The notes under the pieces were generated by a model. The model had not been told where the DNA came from, did no database searches, and saw only the letters and a program-made list of their open reading frames with translations. From an uncultured Chitinophagaceae bacterium (lineage in GTDB: Bacteria; Bacteroidota; Bacteroidia; Chitinophagales; Chitinophagaceae), in NCBI GenBank assembly GCA_937919945.1, contig CALESY010000011.1, positions 1 through 6,014 of the forward strand: DNA of 6,014 nt, given 5' to 3'. The position numbers and the translations under genes are program-made. Positions 1 through 5,941 of this stretch are shown in pieces. Numbering within the stretch: the first letter of the stretch is position 1; the number at the start of each line of letters is the position of its first letter.

Positions 1-65
1 ATACTATACAGGTAGTGAATACGGAACACGACTTCATCTACAACGCGAGGTTTACAAAACTGTAA
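1..65 (+). CDS. 3' end of an unidentified plus-strand gene (partial)
   Basis: The frame beginning at base 3 is open from the window edge to a TAA at 63-65. Its last residues read TIQVVNTEHDFIYNARFTKL, a normal-looking soluble C-terminus. A strong hairpin terminator starts about 12 bases after this stop, as expected for the end of a transcription unit. The frame beginning at base 2 is also open, but it runs into the terminator stem and stops in its loop at 92-94, so it is less likely. About 20 residues are too few to assign a family, and I do not recognise this one. Confidence 0.45.
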   Translation, partial: TIQVVNTEHDFIYNARFTKL

Positions 66-76
66 GAAGTACAACT

Positions 77-109
77 ATAATAAATGCCCCATGACGGGGC
101 ATTTATTAT
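77..109 (+). terminator. Strong intrinsic hairpin terminator, probably bidirectional
   Basis: Bases 77-90 and 96-109 are perfect reverse complements, giving a 14-bp stem with a five-base loop (ATGAC). The core is a GCCCC/GGGGC block flanked by A/T runs, so either strand has a T-rich 3' arm. It sits just after the stop of the left-edge gene (plus strand) and about 70 bases past the end of the minus-strand DoxX gene. It could therefore serve both converging units. Confidence 0.85.
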
Positions 110-180
110 TTATCGGATACTCAAAAAGTTATCTACAGTGTAATATTGTACTGATGAGCAATTAATTATCTGCTTGTTAA

Positions 181-585
181 TTATATAGATTTACTTTTAT
201 GATTTACAAGTATTCTTAAAATTTGTTCTTTATACATCCACAATAAAACAGCAGTAGATATCCATACAATAACTGCCATGTAAAATAATTGTCCACCATC
301 ATTCATTACCTCAATACCAAGTTTAGTAAGATGGAAAAAAATAGCACCACTCATAGTGCCTATTGCCAAAAATGCCCCGAAAGCTGTAGCTCTGGGTATT
401 AGCAATAAAGCGGCAGCTATCAGTTCTACAACACCAGAACCATAACGACCCCAAGGCTCTATGCCAACGGTTGTAAATATATACTTACTTTCTTCGCTGC
501 CACCAAACTTATGACCTAATGTTTGCAGCAATATATATGCTGCTACAATGCGCAGCATCCACATGAATATTTTTTTAGCTTGCAT
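181..585 (-). CDS. DoxX-like small integral membrane protein
   Basis: This encodes a 134-residue protein with four predicted membrane helices, at roughly residues 6-23, 48-64, 68-88 and 99-117. The layout and length are typical of the DoxX/DoxD-like superfamily. Recognisable elements are the helix-1 segment ending in LGHKFGGSEES, the PWGRYGSGVVELIAA segment leading into helix 2, and the FFHLTKLGIEV loop after helix 3. DoxX proteins sit in the cytoplasmic membrane. Some are tied to thiosulfate:quinone oxidation or oxidative-stress complexes, but most Bacteroidota members have no known substrate, so only the family is assigned. The ATG at 583-585 is preceded by an A-rich leader without Shine-Dalgarno. 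The gene lies 133 bases downstream of the LysE-type gene on the same strand. It may be the operon's last gene or have its own promoter, and no clear promoter was found. Confidence 0.85.
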   Translation of the reverse strand: MQAKKIFMWMLRIVAAYILLQTLGHKFGGSEESKYIFTTVGIEPWGRYGSGVVELIAAALLLIPRATAFGAFLAIGTMSGAIFFHLTKLGIEVMNDGGQLFYMAVIVWISTAVLLWMYKEQILRILVNHKSKSI

Positions 586-718
586 AAACTTTGTTTAGTA
601 ATACAATAATATAGCTCTCGTATTAATTGTTTTGTCGCTTAGCCGACTTGTGGTGGATAGTGTAATAGTTTAACAATAATAAAAAGAGCATTGACAGCCT
701 ATGTACATTGGTTGATAA

Positions 719-1342
719 CTAAGCTGTTGTAAATAAGCTCCATGCTTGATACCCGGCTAACAACAGAAATAAGATACCCATCAATAAGTTAATCTGAACG
801 GTATTGGCCTTTATGTAAGTAGATAGCTTAATGCCAAAAAAGATAAAAATATACAGGGCTAAAAAAGTGCCTGCCCCTGCAGATAGGGCAAAAATATGGT
901 GACTTGTATTTCCTTCAGCCAATAGTTTGGCATTTGTGAGGTATAATGCCCAGCCAGCCCAGAAAGGTATCTGCAGCGGATTGAGAGCGCTAAGCATACA
1001 GCCCAAAAACAAAGGGTTTGATTTTTGTATTACTGGTGTATGTTCCTTATTTGTATGCGAAGCAAAAAAACTATTGATAGCCATTAGTATGAACAACACG
1101 ACAACAAACCATTGCAGTGCATGAAAAAGACTGCCGTGCATAATTATCCAACTGATAAACAGTAGCGATACGCGTAAATATAAAACCTCGACAAATACTA
1201 CCCCCAATGCAAAATATATAGCAGCGCGTATGCCTTTATTGGCTGCTGTATACATGGCAGTAATGTTTAGGTTACCTAAAGGTAAACTACCCATAAGGCT
1301 AATGCCAACAGCTGCTAGAGAAGAGAGAAGAATAGCGTTCAT
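719..1342 (-). CDS. LysE/RhtB-type translocator (small-molecule exporter)
   Basis: This is a 207-residue, strongly hydrophobic protein with six membrane segments, at about residues 5-25, 40-65, 75-95, 112-135, 147-170 and 183-204. Length and topology match LysE/RhtB amino-acid exporters. The family's N-terminal signature is visible as GSLPLGNLNI (18-27), followed by a conserved basic turn (NKGIRAA) and a helix containing GVVFVEVLY. A second conserved element, NPLQIPFW, is at 121-128. Known members export lysine, arginine, threonine, homoserine or other polar metabolites by proton antiport; this one's substrate cannot be read. The start codon lies only three bases after the stop of the ATP-grasp gene, with no Shine-Dalgarno sequence, which implies coupled translation and suggests it exports that enzyme's product (inference). 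The second helix keeps E52 and R57 in a hydrophobic stretch, which could contribute to substrate or proton binding. Confidence 0.87.
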   Translation of the reverse strand: MNAILLSSLAAVGISLMGSLPLGNLNITAMYTAANKGIRAAIYFALGVVFVEVLYLRVSLLFISWIIMHGSLFHALQWFVVVLFILMAINSFFASHTNKEHTPVIQKSNPLFLGCMLSALNPLQIPFWAGWALYLTNAKLLAEGNTSHHIFALSAGAGTFLALYIFIFFGIKLSTYIKANTVQINLLMGILFLLLAGYQAWSLFTTA

Positions 1343-1345
1343 AGA

Positions 1346-2401
1346 TTATGTATTTGCAGATAATAATTGTGCCTCAATAGCTTTGAATGCAGCAACTTCC
1401 CTTCTGCCTTGCTGTAGGGTAAGATATGCGGTGCCATTCTTGTTGTTTGCTTTGCATATTCTGAACAATATGTTCCAATGCCGTATTATTTCTTTCCATG
1501 CAAACAGAATGGAGTGTGAGGGGTCATATATATGTGTGGGCTCGCTGCCACTACCGTTCAACTCAATGATTGAAAAGTTTATTCCGTTTTCAAGGTCTTC
1601 CCATGAATTGAATTTAATATCCAGCCTTCCAAAATAAAACCCTTCAATGTTGCGGCAAACATTATCGATTGTTGCCGTTAGGGTTTCTGTTATTTTGTAC
1701 GATACATCTGTAAATTTTGAACCACGAGAATGGTTGCCATATGGTATCAAAACAATTTTTTCACCTTCATGTGGTATGCTATGCACGTGTTCTTTATACA
1801 ACTTGTATATCTGCTTCCATTGCAACAGATAGCGTGCATTTTGTTTTGCTAGCTGAGCAATAGTATGCTTGCCATCGCCAACAATGGCTACGGGCTCTTT
1901 ATTGACAATGCCCGAAATGACACCCGTCCTCTCATCAGGCATTCGATAATAAAACAGGCCAATTTCATTTTCCATAGGTACATATTCTTGTACAAGAAAA
2001 GAAACAGGCATACGCGCTGTATATGCGTCCAACTCCTCTGCTGTGTATATTTTCTTAACGCCTAATCCTCGTTCGCCATGGTCTGGCTTAGCTATCACAG
2101 GGAAATGAATATGCTGTTTATTCATCCATTCTATCACCACATCAACAGCCATGCCTTTTTTGCAATAGTAGGTAGCGGGGTAGAGGTTGGCAGGCAATAG
2201 TTTATAGACATCATACTTGCTTTCCATAATAAATCCACCGTTTCTGATGGAAGGATTAGCGGCGGTGAGAAAGAAAAAAGAACGTGCCCTGATACTTAAT
2301 AAAAGCCAATAAGGATATAATGGAAGATACACAATATTGCTATTCCAATATTCCCAATTGAACAGGCGGATAAAAAACGGATTATGAAATAAGCGATTCA
2401 T
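1346..2401 (-). CDS. ATP-grasp carboxylate-amine ligase-like protein with hydrophobic N-terminus
   Basis: This is a 351-residue protein with a complete-looking ATP-grasp fold. The nucleotide-binding lysine and glycine-rich loop appear as AKPD (104-107) and GERG (109-112). The hinge is QEYV (138-141). Metal/ATP residues appear as GRLD (258-261) and IELN (279-282). ATP-grasp enzymes activate a carboxylate as an acyl-phosphate and join it to an amine or thiol; D-Ala-D-Ala ligase is the best-known relative. Residues 1-60 are unusual for a ligase: aromatic-rich, with a short hydrophobic stretch (about 23-46) followed by the NPSIRNGGFIMESK motif. I believe this N-terminus is shared by a subgroup of uncharacterised bacterial ATP-grasp proteins, so the start at 2399-2401 is kept. 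Membrane association is plausible. The gene is 8 bases after the NRDE gene and 3 before the exporter. The substrate is unknown, and a true Ddl role is unlikely because the N-terminal region differs. Confidence 0.8.
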   Translation of the reverse strand: MNRLFHNPFFIRLFNWEYWNSNIVYLPLYPYWLLLSIRARSFFFLTAANPSIRNGGFIMESKYDVYKLLPANLYPATYYCKKGMAVDVVIEWMNKQHIHFPVIAKPDHGERGLGVKKIYTAEELDAYTARMPVSFLVQEYVPMENEIGLFYYRMPDERTGVISGIVNKEPVAIVGDGKHTIAQLAKQNARYLLQWKQIYKLYKEHVHSIPHEGEKIVLIPYGNHSRGSKFTDVSYKITETLTATIDNVCRNIEGFYFGRLDIKFNSWEDLENGINFSIIELNGSGSEPTHIYDPSHSILFAWKEIIRHWNILFRICKANNKNGTAYLTLQQGRREVAAFKAIEAQLLSANT

Positions 2402-2409
2402 TTAAGAGA

Positions 2410-3126
2410 TTAACTATTTGCAAACAACCACTCATTTGTAGATTCTGAGCCTGTTAGCATATCATTGTATTGCATCAGCGATTTACTTTTTGTTAGTTCG
2501 ATACTTGTGATGCTTACCGTTCTCAATATCCCATTTCTATTCATTCTCAAATCGATATGCTCATCGCCTTCACCACCAAAAGTATGAAACATAAGAATAG
2601 ACTCAATTGTAATGGGGTTATTTGCAGAAAGCCATTCCTTAAACCACTGTTGGCGTTTTTCTATTACTTCGTTGTCGTATAGTGTTACAGAAGACCAAAT
2701 GTGCGGTACGGTATGGTCTATTTCTTCCATTGTAGCGATATTGCCATCCCATCGGGCTTCAAACAATTGTTTATTGTCCCAAATAACAAGTGTGAAAGGT
2801 TCTATATCATCAAGGTCTGTCTTTAAAAACTGCTTGCTTGGAAAAGACGAATCGAAAATATCAAGAAACACTAAGCCCCTGCTTTTTTTGTACGGTGGAT
2901 TGTGTATATGCTTTTTTGTAGCACCGTTGAGTAATACCATTGCATTGCCATTATGGTGCATCGCAATCCATGTTCCACCTACTTTGCCATCTTTCGGGAA
3001 TATGATTTTACCTGAAGTTAATTTTTCCGTAACAGGAGCTGATGCAGCCGACCGCTGCACTTGCTCATCTCTGTTTGAAGTGATGAGTGTTTTACCTTCA
3101 GATTGCAAAAACGTCACTGTGCACAT
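2410..3126 (-). CDS. NRDE family protein (TANGO2 / Ser-Thr-rich T10 homologue)
   Basis: This is a 238-residue protein of the NRDE/TANGO2 family, near the usual bacterial length. The name-giving tetrapeptide Asn-Arg-Asp-Glu is at 18-21. Other family elements are GGTW (50-53) after D46, LLNG (65-68) and SRGLV (82-86). The chain begins Met-Cys-Thr. Cys2 would become the N-terminal residue after Met removal, the position of the nucleophile in Ntn-hydrolases, whose fold the family resembles. A hydrolase activity remains unproven. Eukaryotic TANGO2 homologues have been linked to heme trafficking, which may or may not apply here. No signal peptide is seen, so it is probably cytoplasmic. The start codon lies inside the end of the DinB-like gene (13-base overlap, different frame). 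An AGGAG at 3130-3134 precedes it with a short three-base spacer, supporting this start and translational coupling. Confidence 0.88.
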   Translation of the reverse strand: MCTVTFLQSEGKTLITSNRDEQVQRSAASAPVTEKLTSGKIIFPKDGKVGGTWIAMHHNGNAMVLLNGATKKHIHNPPYKKSRGLVFLDIFDSSFPSKQFLKTDLDDIEPFTLVIWDNKQLFEARWDGNIATMEEIDHTVPHIWSSVTLYDNEVIEKRQQWFKEWLSANNPITIESILMFHTFGGEGDEHIDLRMNRNGILRTVSITSIELTKSKSLMQYNDMLTGSESTNEWLFANS

Positions 3127-3608
3127 TTTCTCCTGTATTCTATAGTTGATGGTGCTACCCCAAATGTATCTGACAGCGCGACAGATGTTAATTCTTGTAT
3201 GCCAATACGTATGAGTGCCATGTGGTGGATGGTGTGCTCTAAATTATAAATTAGCTCTCTATGGTAAGAACTGCTAACGCTTGTTTTGATGTCGCTGCCA
3301 AATTCGGCTTCCAGTGTTATGTACTTATCATCTTTGCCAATGTTGGCAAGTATATCTTCGATACAGATAAGGGCAATATCCTTATCGGTTTCTATGTGTA
3401 TATCTCGTTTTCTGTTTTCATAGTTAATGATGCCACTGCCATAGCCGGTATGCAGGCATTGAAAAAGCTCGATGATATGACGCAAATGCTGCCCAATAGT
3501 AGCACCCGAAAGATGTACTGAACGCGTTGTGTACTCGGAATTGCTCAATTGTTCAATAACATCTGAAAGCTCGTGCAAAACATAGCTGATGATTTTTGAT
3601 TGTTGCAT
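3114..3608 (-). CDS. DinB-like four-helix-bundle protein with histidine triad
   Basis: This 164-residue cytoplasmic protein belongs to the DinB/YfiT-like superfamily, which has a four-helix metal-binding bundle. The helix-2 motif TIGQHLRHIIELFQCL carries H41 and H44. A later helix carries NLEHTIHHMALIRIGI with H125 and H129 in an H-x3-H arrangement. H44, H125 and H129 are the likely metal triad seen across the superfamily. The C-terminal segment FGVAPSTIEYR is also familiar from Bacteroidota members. Known relatives include metal-dependent thiol transferases using bacillithiol, mycothiol or glutathione, but many have no assigned reaction, so none is proposed. It is the second gene of the apparent operon: 33 bases after the YHS gene and overlapping the NRDE gene by 13 bases. 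This DinB family is unrelated to DNA polymerase IV, which shares the name. Confidence 0.85.
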   Translation of the reverse strand: MQQSKIISYVLHELSDVIEQLSNSEYTTRSVHLSGATIGQHLRHIIELFQCLHTGYGSGIINYENRKRDIHIETDKDIALICIEDILANIGKDDKYITLEAEFGSDIKTSVSSSYHRELIYNLEHTIHHMALIRIGIQELTSVALSDTFGVAPSTIEYRRKCAQ

Positions 3609-3641
3609 ACTTATTAGTACGAGTTGATGAGAATAATAGAT

Positions 3642-4094
3642 TTATTTGAATTTGCCCCAGTTTGCATCAGCCTTGTTTTTTAGTGCTGCCTCGTCTTTGT
3701 TCCAGCTTTTTAGGGTGTTGTTAAAATATTTATTGTAAAACAAATAGAGCTTATTGTCTATTATTTTGAATGTTTCTGGATCAACTTCTACTTTTTCTCC
3801 TTTAGCCCCCATTGCATAGGCACACCATCCGCCATATTGAGGTTCGTAATTTGCAGGGTTTTTTTTGAACAGTTCGAGGTTGGTCGTGTTTTTGAAAAAA
3901 TATGTTACACCTTGGTATTGCAATGCGTATGTTTTACTACCCTCAACTGGTTTATTGCTAAAATAGCTTACGGGGTCGTAGCCTTGTATAGCTATACCTT
4001 TTTCTAGGTTAAAGTTTTTTTGTCTTTGTGCTACGGATTGTGCATTTACAATCTGCATACAGCATACTAACATTGCCAGCATCCAGCTTTTCAT
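3642..4094 (-). CDS. Secreted/periplasmic YHS domain protein
   Basis: Starting from the ATG at 4092-4094 the protein has 150 residues. Residues 1-18 form a signal peptide with a hydrophobic core and a VNA|Q cleavage site after residue 18. Cys11 and Cys12 lie inside the core without a proper lipobox, so signal peptidase I processing is favoured. An in-frame TTG at 4113-4115 would add seven residues before the signal and is rejected as the start. The mature domain shows GYDPVSYF (38-45), YQGVTYFFKN (60-69) and the hallmark YGGWCAYAM (87-95) with Cys91. A conserved VDPETFKI (104-111) and LYLFYNKYF (116-124) follow. YHS domains are small folds often associated with metal-handling proteins, and Bacteroidota encode many such free-standing secreted forms of unknown role. 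This is the first gene of the operon, downstream of a 172-base spacer with a dyad element. Confidence 0.88.
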   Translation of the reverse strand: MKSWMLAMLVCCMQIVNAQSVAQRQKNFNLEKGIAIQGYDPVSYFSNKPVEGSKTYALQYQGVTYFFKNTTNLELFKKNPANYEPQYGGWCAYAMGAKGEKVEVDPETFKIIDNKLYLFYNKYFNNTLKSWNKDEAALKNKADANWGKFK

Positions 4095-4124
4095 ATCTCG
4101 GATTATTTCAAACAAATTTCAGAT

Positions 4125-4162
4125 AAATACTATTTGTATTTTGTCTCCTATCAGACAAATAG
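4125..4162 (-). promoter_or_regulatory. Candidate promoter with overlapping inverted repeats upstream of the YHS operon
   Basis: Two nested dyads are seen. CTATTTGT (4130-4137) pairs with ACAAATAG (4155-4162), and TTTGTCT (4140-4146) pairs with AGACAAA (4153-4159) around a six-base loop. On the minus strand a TTTG (4156-4159) stands 23 bases before TAGTATTT (4125-4132). This weakly resembles the Bacteroidota -33/-7 pair. The outer dyad arms coincide with both promoter-like boxes, so a repressor operator is possible. No T-run follows on either strand, so a terminator is unlikely. The match to the promoter consensus is imperfect. Confidence 0.35.
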
Positions 4163-4266
4163 AAGATTTTATCTTTCTTTCTATTTTTTTTGAAAATAAT
4201 TACCTCAACAGTGCCATTGCTATATGTAGTAACTGTATCTCATACGCTACCTATTATTTTTTGCTG

Positions 4267-5259
4267 CTACAACGATGTAAGAAACTGCATGGTATCTACA
4301 CCATCGGCATAGTCGGTTAGGGTGGGAGACTGCGCTGTGCCAAACGGTGTTTGTCTATGCCCTACTATACACTGTATGTCTTCGCTGTTTTGTAGTTCGT
4401 GTATCAGCGTATTTTTGTCATCGTAAAAACGGTAGTGGAGTACACTAACTGCAGAGAATGGTATTGTATTCTCTACCATCATCAGGGCGTCGTTGCTATA
4501 ATAGTGTACTTTGTTGAGCAGGTATATGGCGAGATAGTAATCGTAATTGTTTTTGTATTTGTGATGGTGGATGATGTCTGCATATTTATTGGCGGCTTCC
4601 ATCAGTTTGGTTATGTCATACCCATTCGGCAGGCATACTTGTGTTACGTTACGGCAACCCAGCCCAAAATAAGTGAATACATCATCCATCAGCAGGCTTA
4701 GCTCTTCGGGTGTTTCAGTGCCATCGAGCAAGGCAACGGATGTACGGTTTTTACGGATGATGTGCGGGTATTTCCCAAAATATTCCTCGAAATAGCGGGC
4801 AGTATTATTACTACCTGTAGCAATATAAGCATAGCAGCCTTTCAGGTTGTCGGCTATTATTACTTGTTGGGCTATTTGTGGTTGCCACTCTATTAGTTTG
4901 CCTACTATATGCTTCAGCAATACCTCATCTTTAGACGATAGCTTGAGTACGGTAATGTGCCCTGACATGAAACCACAGAGAAAATCGTGAAAGCCGACCA
5001 AGGGTATGTTGCCCGCTGCTACAATACCAACACGTTTGGGCGATGCGGTTACGGAGTAGCCATGCATCCATGCTCGTAGCTTATCAGCATTCAACATGCG
5101 GGTACAAATATTGCGTATTGCCAATTCTATATTACCCTGTGTGAACCATGCATTCATATCTGCAGCACGGAGCTTAATATCTTGCCATTCTTCGCTATTG
5201 CCCTGCAAATAATCCGCTAAACGAACCAAAAGTGATATTCTTTGTTCTGTATCTGTCAT
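4267..5259 (-). CDS. LuxC-family acyl-CoA reductase
   Basis: This is a 330-residue protein of the LuxC-like acyl-CoA/acyl-protein reductase family in the aldehyde dehydrogenase superfamily. It is shorter than Vibrio LuxC (about 480 residues) but resembles the compact form I recall from Bacteroidota genomes. Visible elements are the nucleotide-binding region VGIVAAGNIPLVGFHD (77-92), LKLSSKD (105-111), TGSNNTARYF (148-157) and RKNRTSVALLDG (169-180). The putative catalytic Cys202 sits in YFGLGCRNV (197-205), where the fatty acyl group would be held as a thioester before NAD(P)H reduction to the aldehyde. No signal peptide is present, so it is cytoplasmic. No luxD or luxE partner is nearby, and bioluminescence is not implied. 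The physiological acyl substrate is unknown. The gene is divergent from the ferredoxin gene across a 59-base spacer. No obvious terminator follows it. Confidence 0.87.
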   Translation of the reverse strand: MTDTEQRISLLVRLADYLQGNSEEWQDIKLRAADMNAWFTQGNIELAIRNICTRMLNADKLRAWMHGYSVTASPKRVGIVAAGNIPLVGFHDFLCGFMSGHITVLKLSSKDEVLLKHIVGKLIEWQPQIAQQVIIADNLKGCYAYIATGSNNTARYFEEYFGKYPHIIRKNRTSVALLDGTETPEELSLLMDDVFTYFGLGCRNVTQVCLPNGYDITKLMEAANKYADIIHHHKYKNNYDYYLAIYLLNKVHYYSNDALMMVENTIPFSAVSVLHYRFYDDKNTLIHELQNSEDIQCIVGHRQTPFGTAQSPTLTDYADGVDTMQFLTSL

Positions 5260-5263
5260 GCCA

Positions 5264-5295
5264 TTGACATTTATGGGTGCGAAGTTGTAACTTTA
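5264..5295 (+). promoter_or_regulatory. Candidate Bacteroidota-type promoter for the ferredoxin gene
   Basis: A TTG at 5264-5266 (within TTGACA) is followed 21 bases later by TAACTTTA at 5288-5295. The latter matches seven of eight positions of the Bacteroidota -7 box TAnnTTTG. The predicted start point would be near 5302, leaving a leader of about 17 bases before the ATG at 5319. The element lies wholly within the spacer to the divergent reductase gene. No equally good promoter was seen on the opposite strand. Confidence 0.5.
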
Positions 5296-5318
5296 CCTGC
5301 AGAAAAACCAAAAATATT

Positions 5319-5666
5319 ATGGCTATAAAGATAACGGACGAATGTATAAACTGCGGGGCTTGTGAACCTGAGTGCCCCAATAACGCGATATATGAAGGAG
5401 GAGTAGAATGGGCTATTGCCGATGGTACATCTGTAAAAGGCACTTTCACGCTGATGGATGGCACTACGACAGATGCTAATGCAAAGCACGAACCGATAGC
5501 TGTAGATACCTATTACATCACAGCTAATAAATGCACCGAGTGCCAAGGCTTCCATGATGAGCCACAGTGCGCTGCTGTATGCCCTGTTGACTGCTGCGTA
5601 CCCGATGAAATGTATAAAGAAACCGTAGAAGAGCTGCTATCTAAGAAAGAAAAGCTGCATTTGTAA
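5319..5666 (+). CDS. 2[4Fe-4S] ferredoxin (4Fe-4S dicluster protein)
   Basis: Starting at the ATG at 5319-5321 the protein has 115 residues and begins MAIKITDECINCGACEPECP. An in-frame GTG at 5277 would add 14 residues without domain character and would overlap the likely promoter, so it is rejected. Cluster motif one is C9-x2-C12-x2-C15-x3-C19-P. Motif two is C72-x2-C75-x8-C84-x3-C88-P, the extended spacing of Allochromatium-type ferredoxins. By analogy C9, C12, C15 and C88 would hold one cubane and C19, C72, C75 and C84 the other. About 50 residues (20-71) separate the motifs, far more than in short clostridial ferredoxins, while C92 and C93 are extra cysteines. It is a soluble cytoplasmic electron carrier whose partner is unknown. 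The A-rich leader lacks Shine-Dalgarno. A terminator follows the stop, so it appears to be transcribed alone, divergent from the acyl-CoA reductase. Confidence 0.92.
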   Translation: MAIKITDECINCGACEPECPNNAIYEGGVEWAIADGTSVKGTFTLMDGTTTDANAKHEPIAVDTYYITANKCTECQGFHDEPQCAAVCPVDCCVPDEMYKETVEELLSKKEKLHL

Positions 5667-5684
5667 GCAGATAAAATATATTAT

Positions 5685-5726
5685 ATAATAACAAAAGCCG
5701 CTATTAAAAGCGGCTTTTGTTATTAT
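5685..5726 (+). terminator. Strong intrinsic terminator after the ferredoxin gene
   Basis: Bases 5685-5702 and 5709-5726 are perfect reverse complements, giving an 18-bp stem with loop ATTAAA. The GC-rich AGCCGCT/AGCGGCT core is flanked by AAAA on the 5' arm and TTTTGTTATTAT on the 3' arm. It begins 18 bases after the ferredoxin stop codon. Its A/T symmetry means it could also stop transcription arriving from the right on the minus strand. Confidence 0.9.
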
Positions 5727-5912
5727 TACTGGGGGCCTAAATTTTCTGAAATTAAATACCCTTTTAATTACAATAGTCTTATTGCAATAATTCTTTGATA
5801 AAAAACAGTAGATTTTTTGTAGATACCTTTTTTGTGTATTGCTTTTAATGGTATAATAGAATTTTGAAGTTTTTTTATTTTCAAAATAAACATGTGATAT
5901 TGTGTGATGCAA
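5727..5912. other. AT-rich non-coding spacer
   Basis: About 186 bases lie between the two hairpins. A minus-strand open frame here extends from 5912 through the ferredoxin terminator into the ferredoxin gene. Its product is rich in Lys, Tyr, Phe and Ile with no domain character, so it is not called. A TATAAT at 5852-5857 lies 17 bases after a TTTG (5831-5834), but no plus-strand gene follows in the window. I see no other structure. Confidence 0.5.
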
Positions 5913-5936
5913 GAAAGGCGGTAGAAACCGCCTTTC
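5913..5936 (-). terminator. Hairpin, probable terminator of the right-edge minus-strand gene
   Basis: GAAAGGCGGT (5913-5922) pairs perfectly with ACCGCCTTTC (5927-5936) around a four-base loop. On the minus strand the 3' arm ends in CTTTCTT, a modest T-rich tail, while on the plus strand it is followed by GAAATC. The minus direction is therefore favoured. It begins five bases after the stop of the partial minus-strand frame. Confidence 0.6.
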
Positions 5937-5941
5937 GAAAT

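Noticed and set aside
136..153. Dyad CAGTGTAATATTGTACTG between the left terminator and the DoxX stop
   Set aside because: It has 14 of 18 symmetric positions, but it lies between two converging gene ends where an operator is unlikely. The match could be chance in AT-rich DNA.
586..718. Possible promoter or terminator between the LysE-type and DoxX genes
   Set aside because: A TATTATTG on the minus strand (604-611) resembles a -7 box, but no TTG is found at the right distance upstream. No convincing hairpin is present, so I cannot say whether DoxX is separately transcribed.
2612..3145. Long plus-strand frame (177 codons) opposite the NRDE gene
   Set aside because: It is an antisense shadow of a well-recognised gene. 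Its product is rich in Ser and Cys with no domain pattern.
4095..4115. N-terminal extension of the YHS protein from a TTG codon
   Set aside because: It would place seven residues, including acidic ones, before a standard signal peptide that starts neatly at the ATG at 4094.
5277..5318. GTG-initiated extension of the ferredoxin
   Set aside because: It overlaps the likely promoter and adds residues with no match to the normal ferredoxin N-terminus MAIKITDEC.
5637..5912. Minus-strand open frame opposite the ferredoxin end and terminator
   Set aside because: It runs through an 18-bp terminator stem and has low-complexity AT-driven composition, so it is a chance frame.
5831..5936. Possible small RNA from a TTTG-N17-TATAAT promoter ending at the 5913-5936 hairpin
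   Set aside because: The hairpin has no T-run on the plus strand, and promoter-like matches are frequent in such AT-rich DNA.
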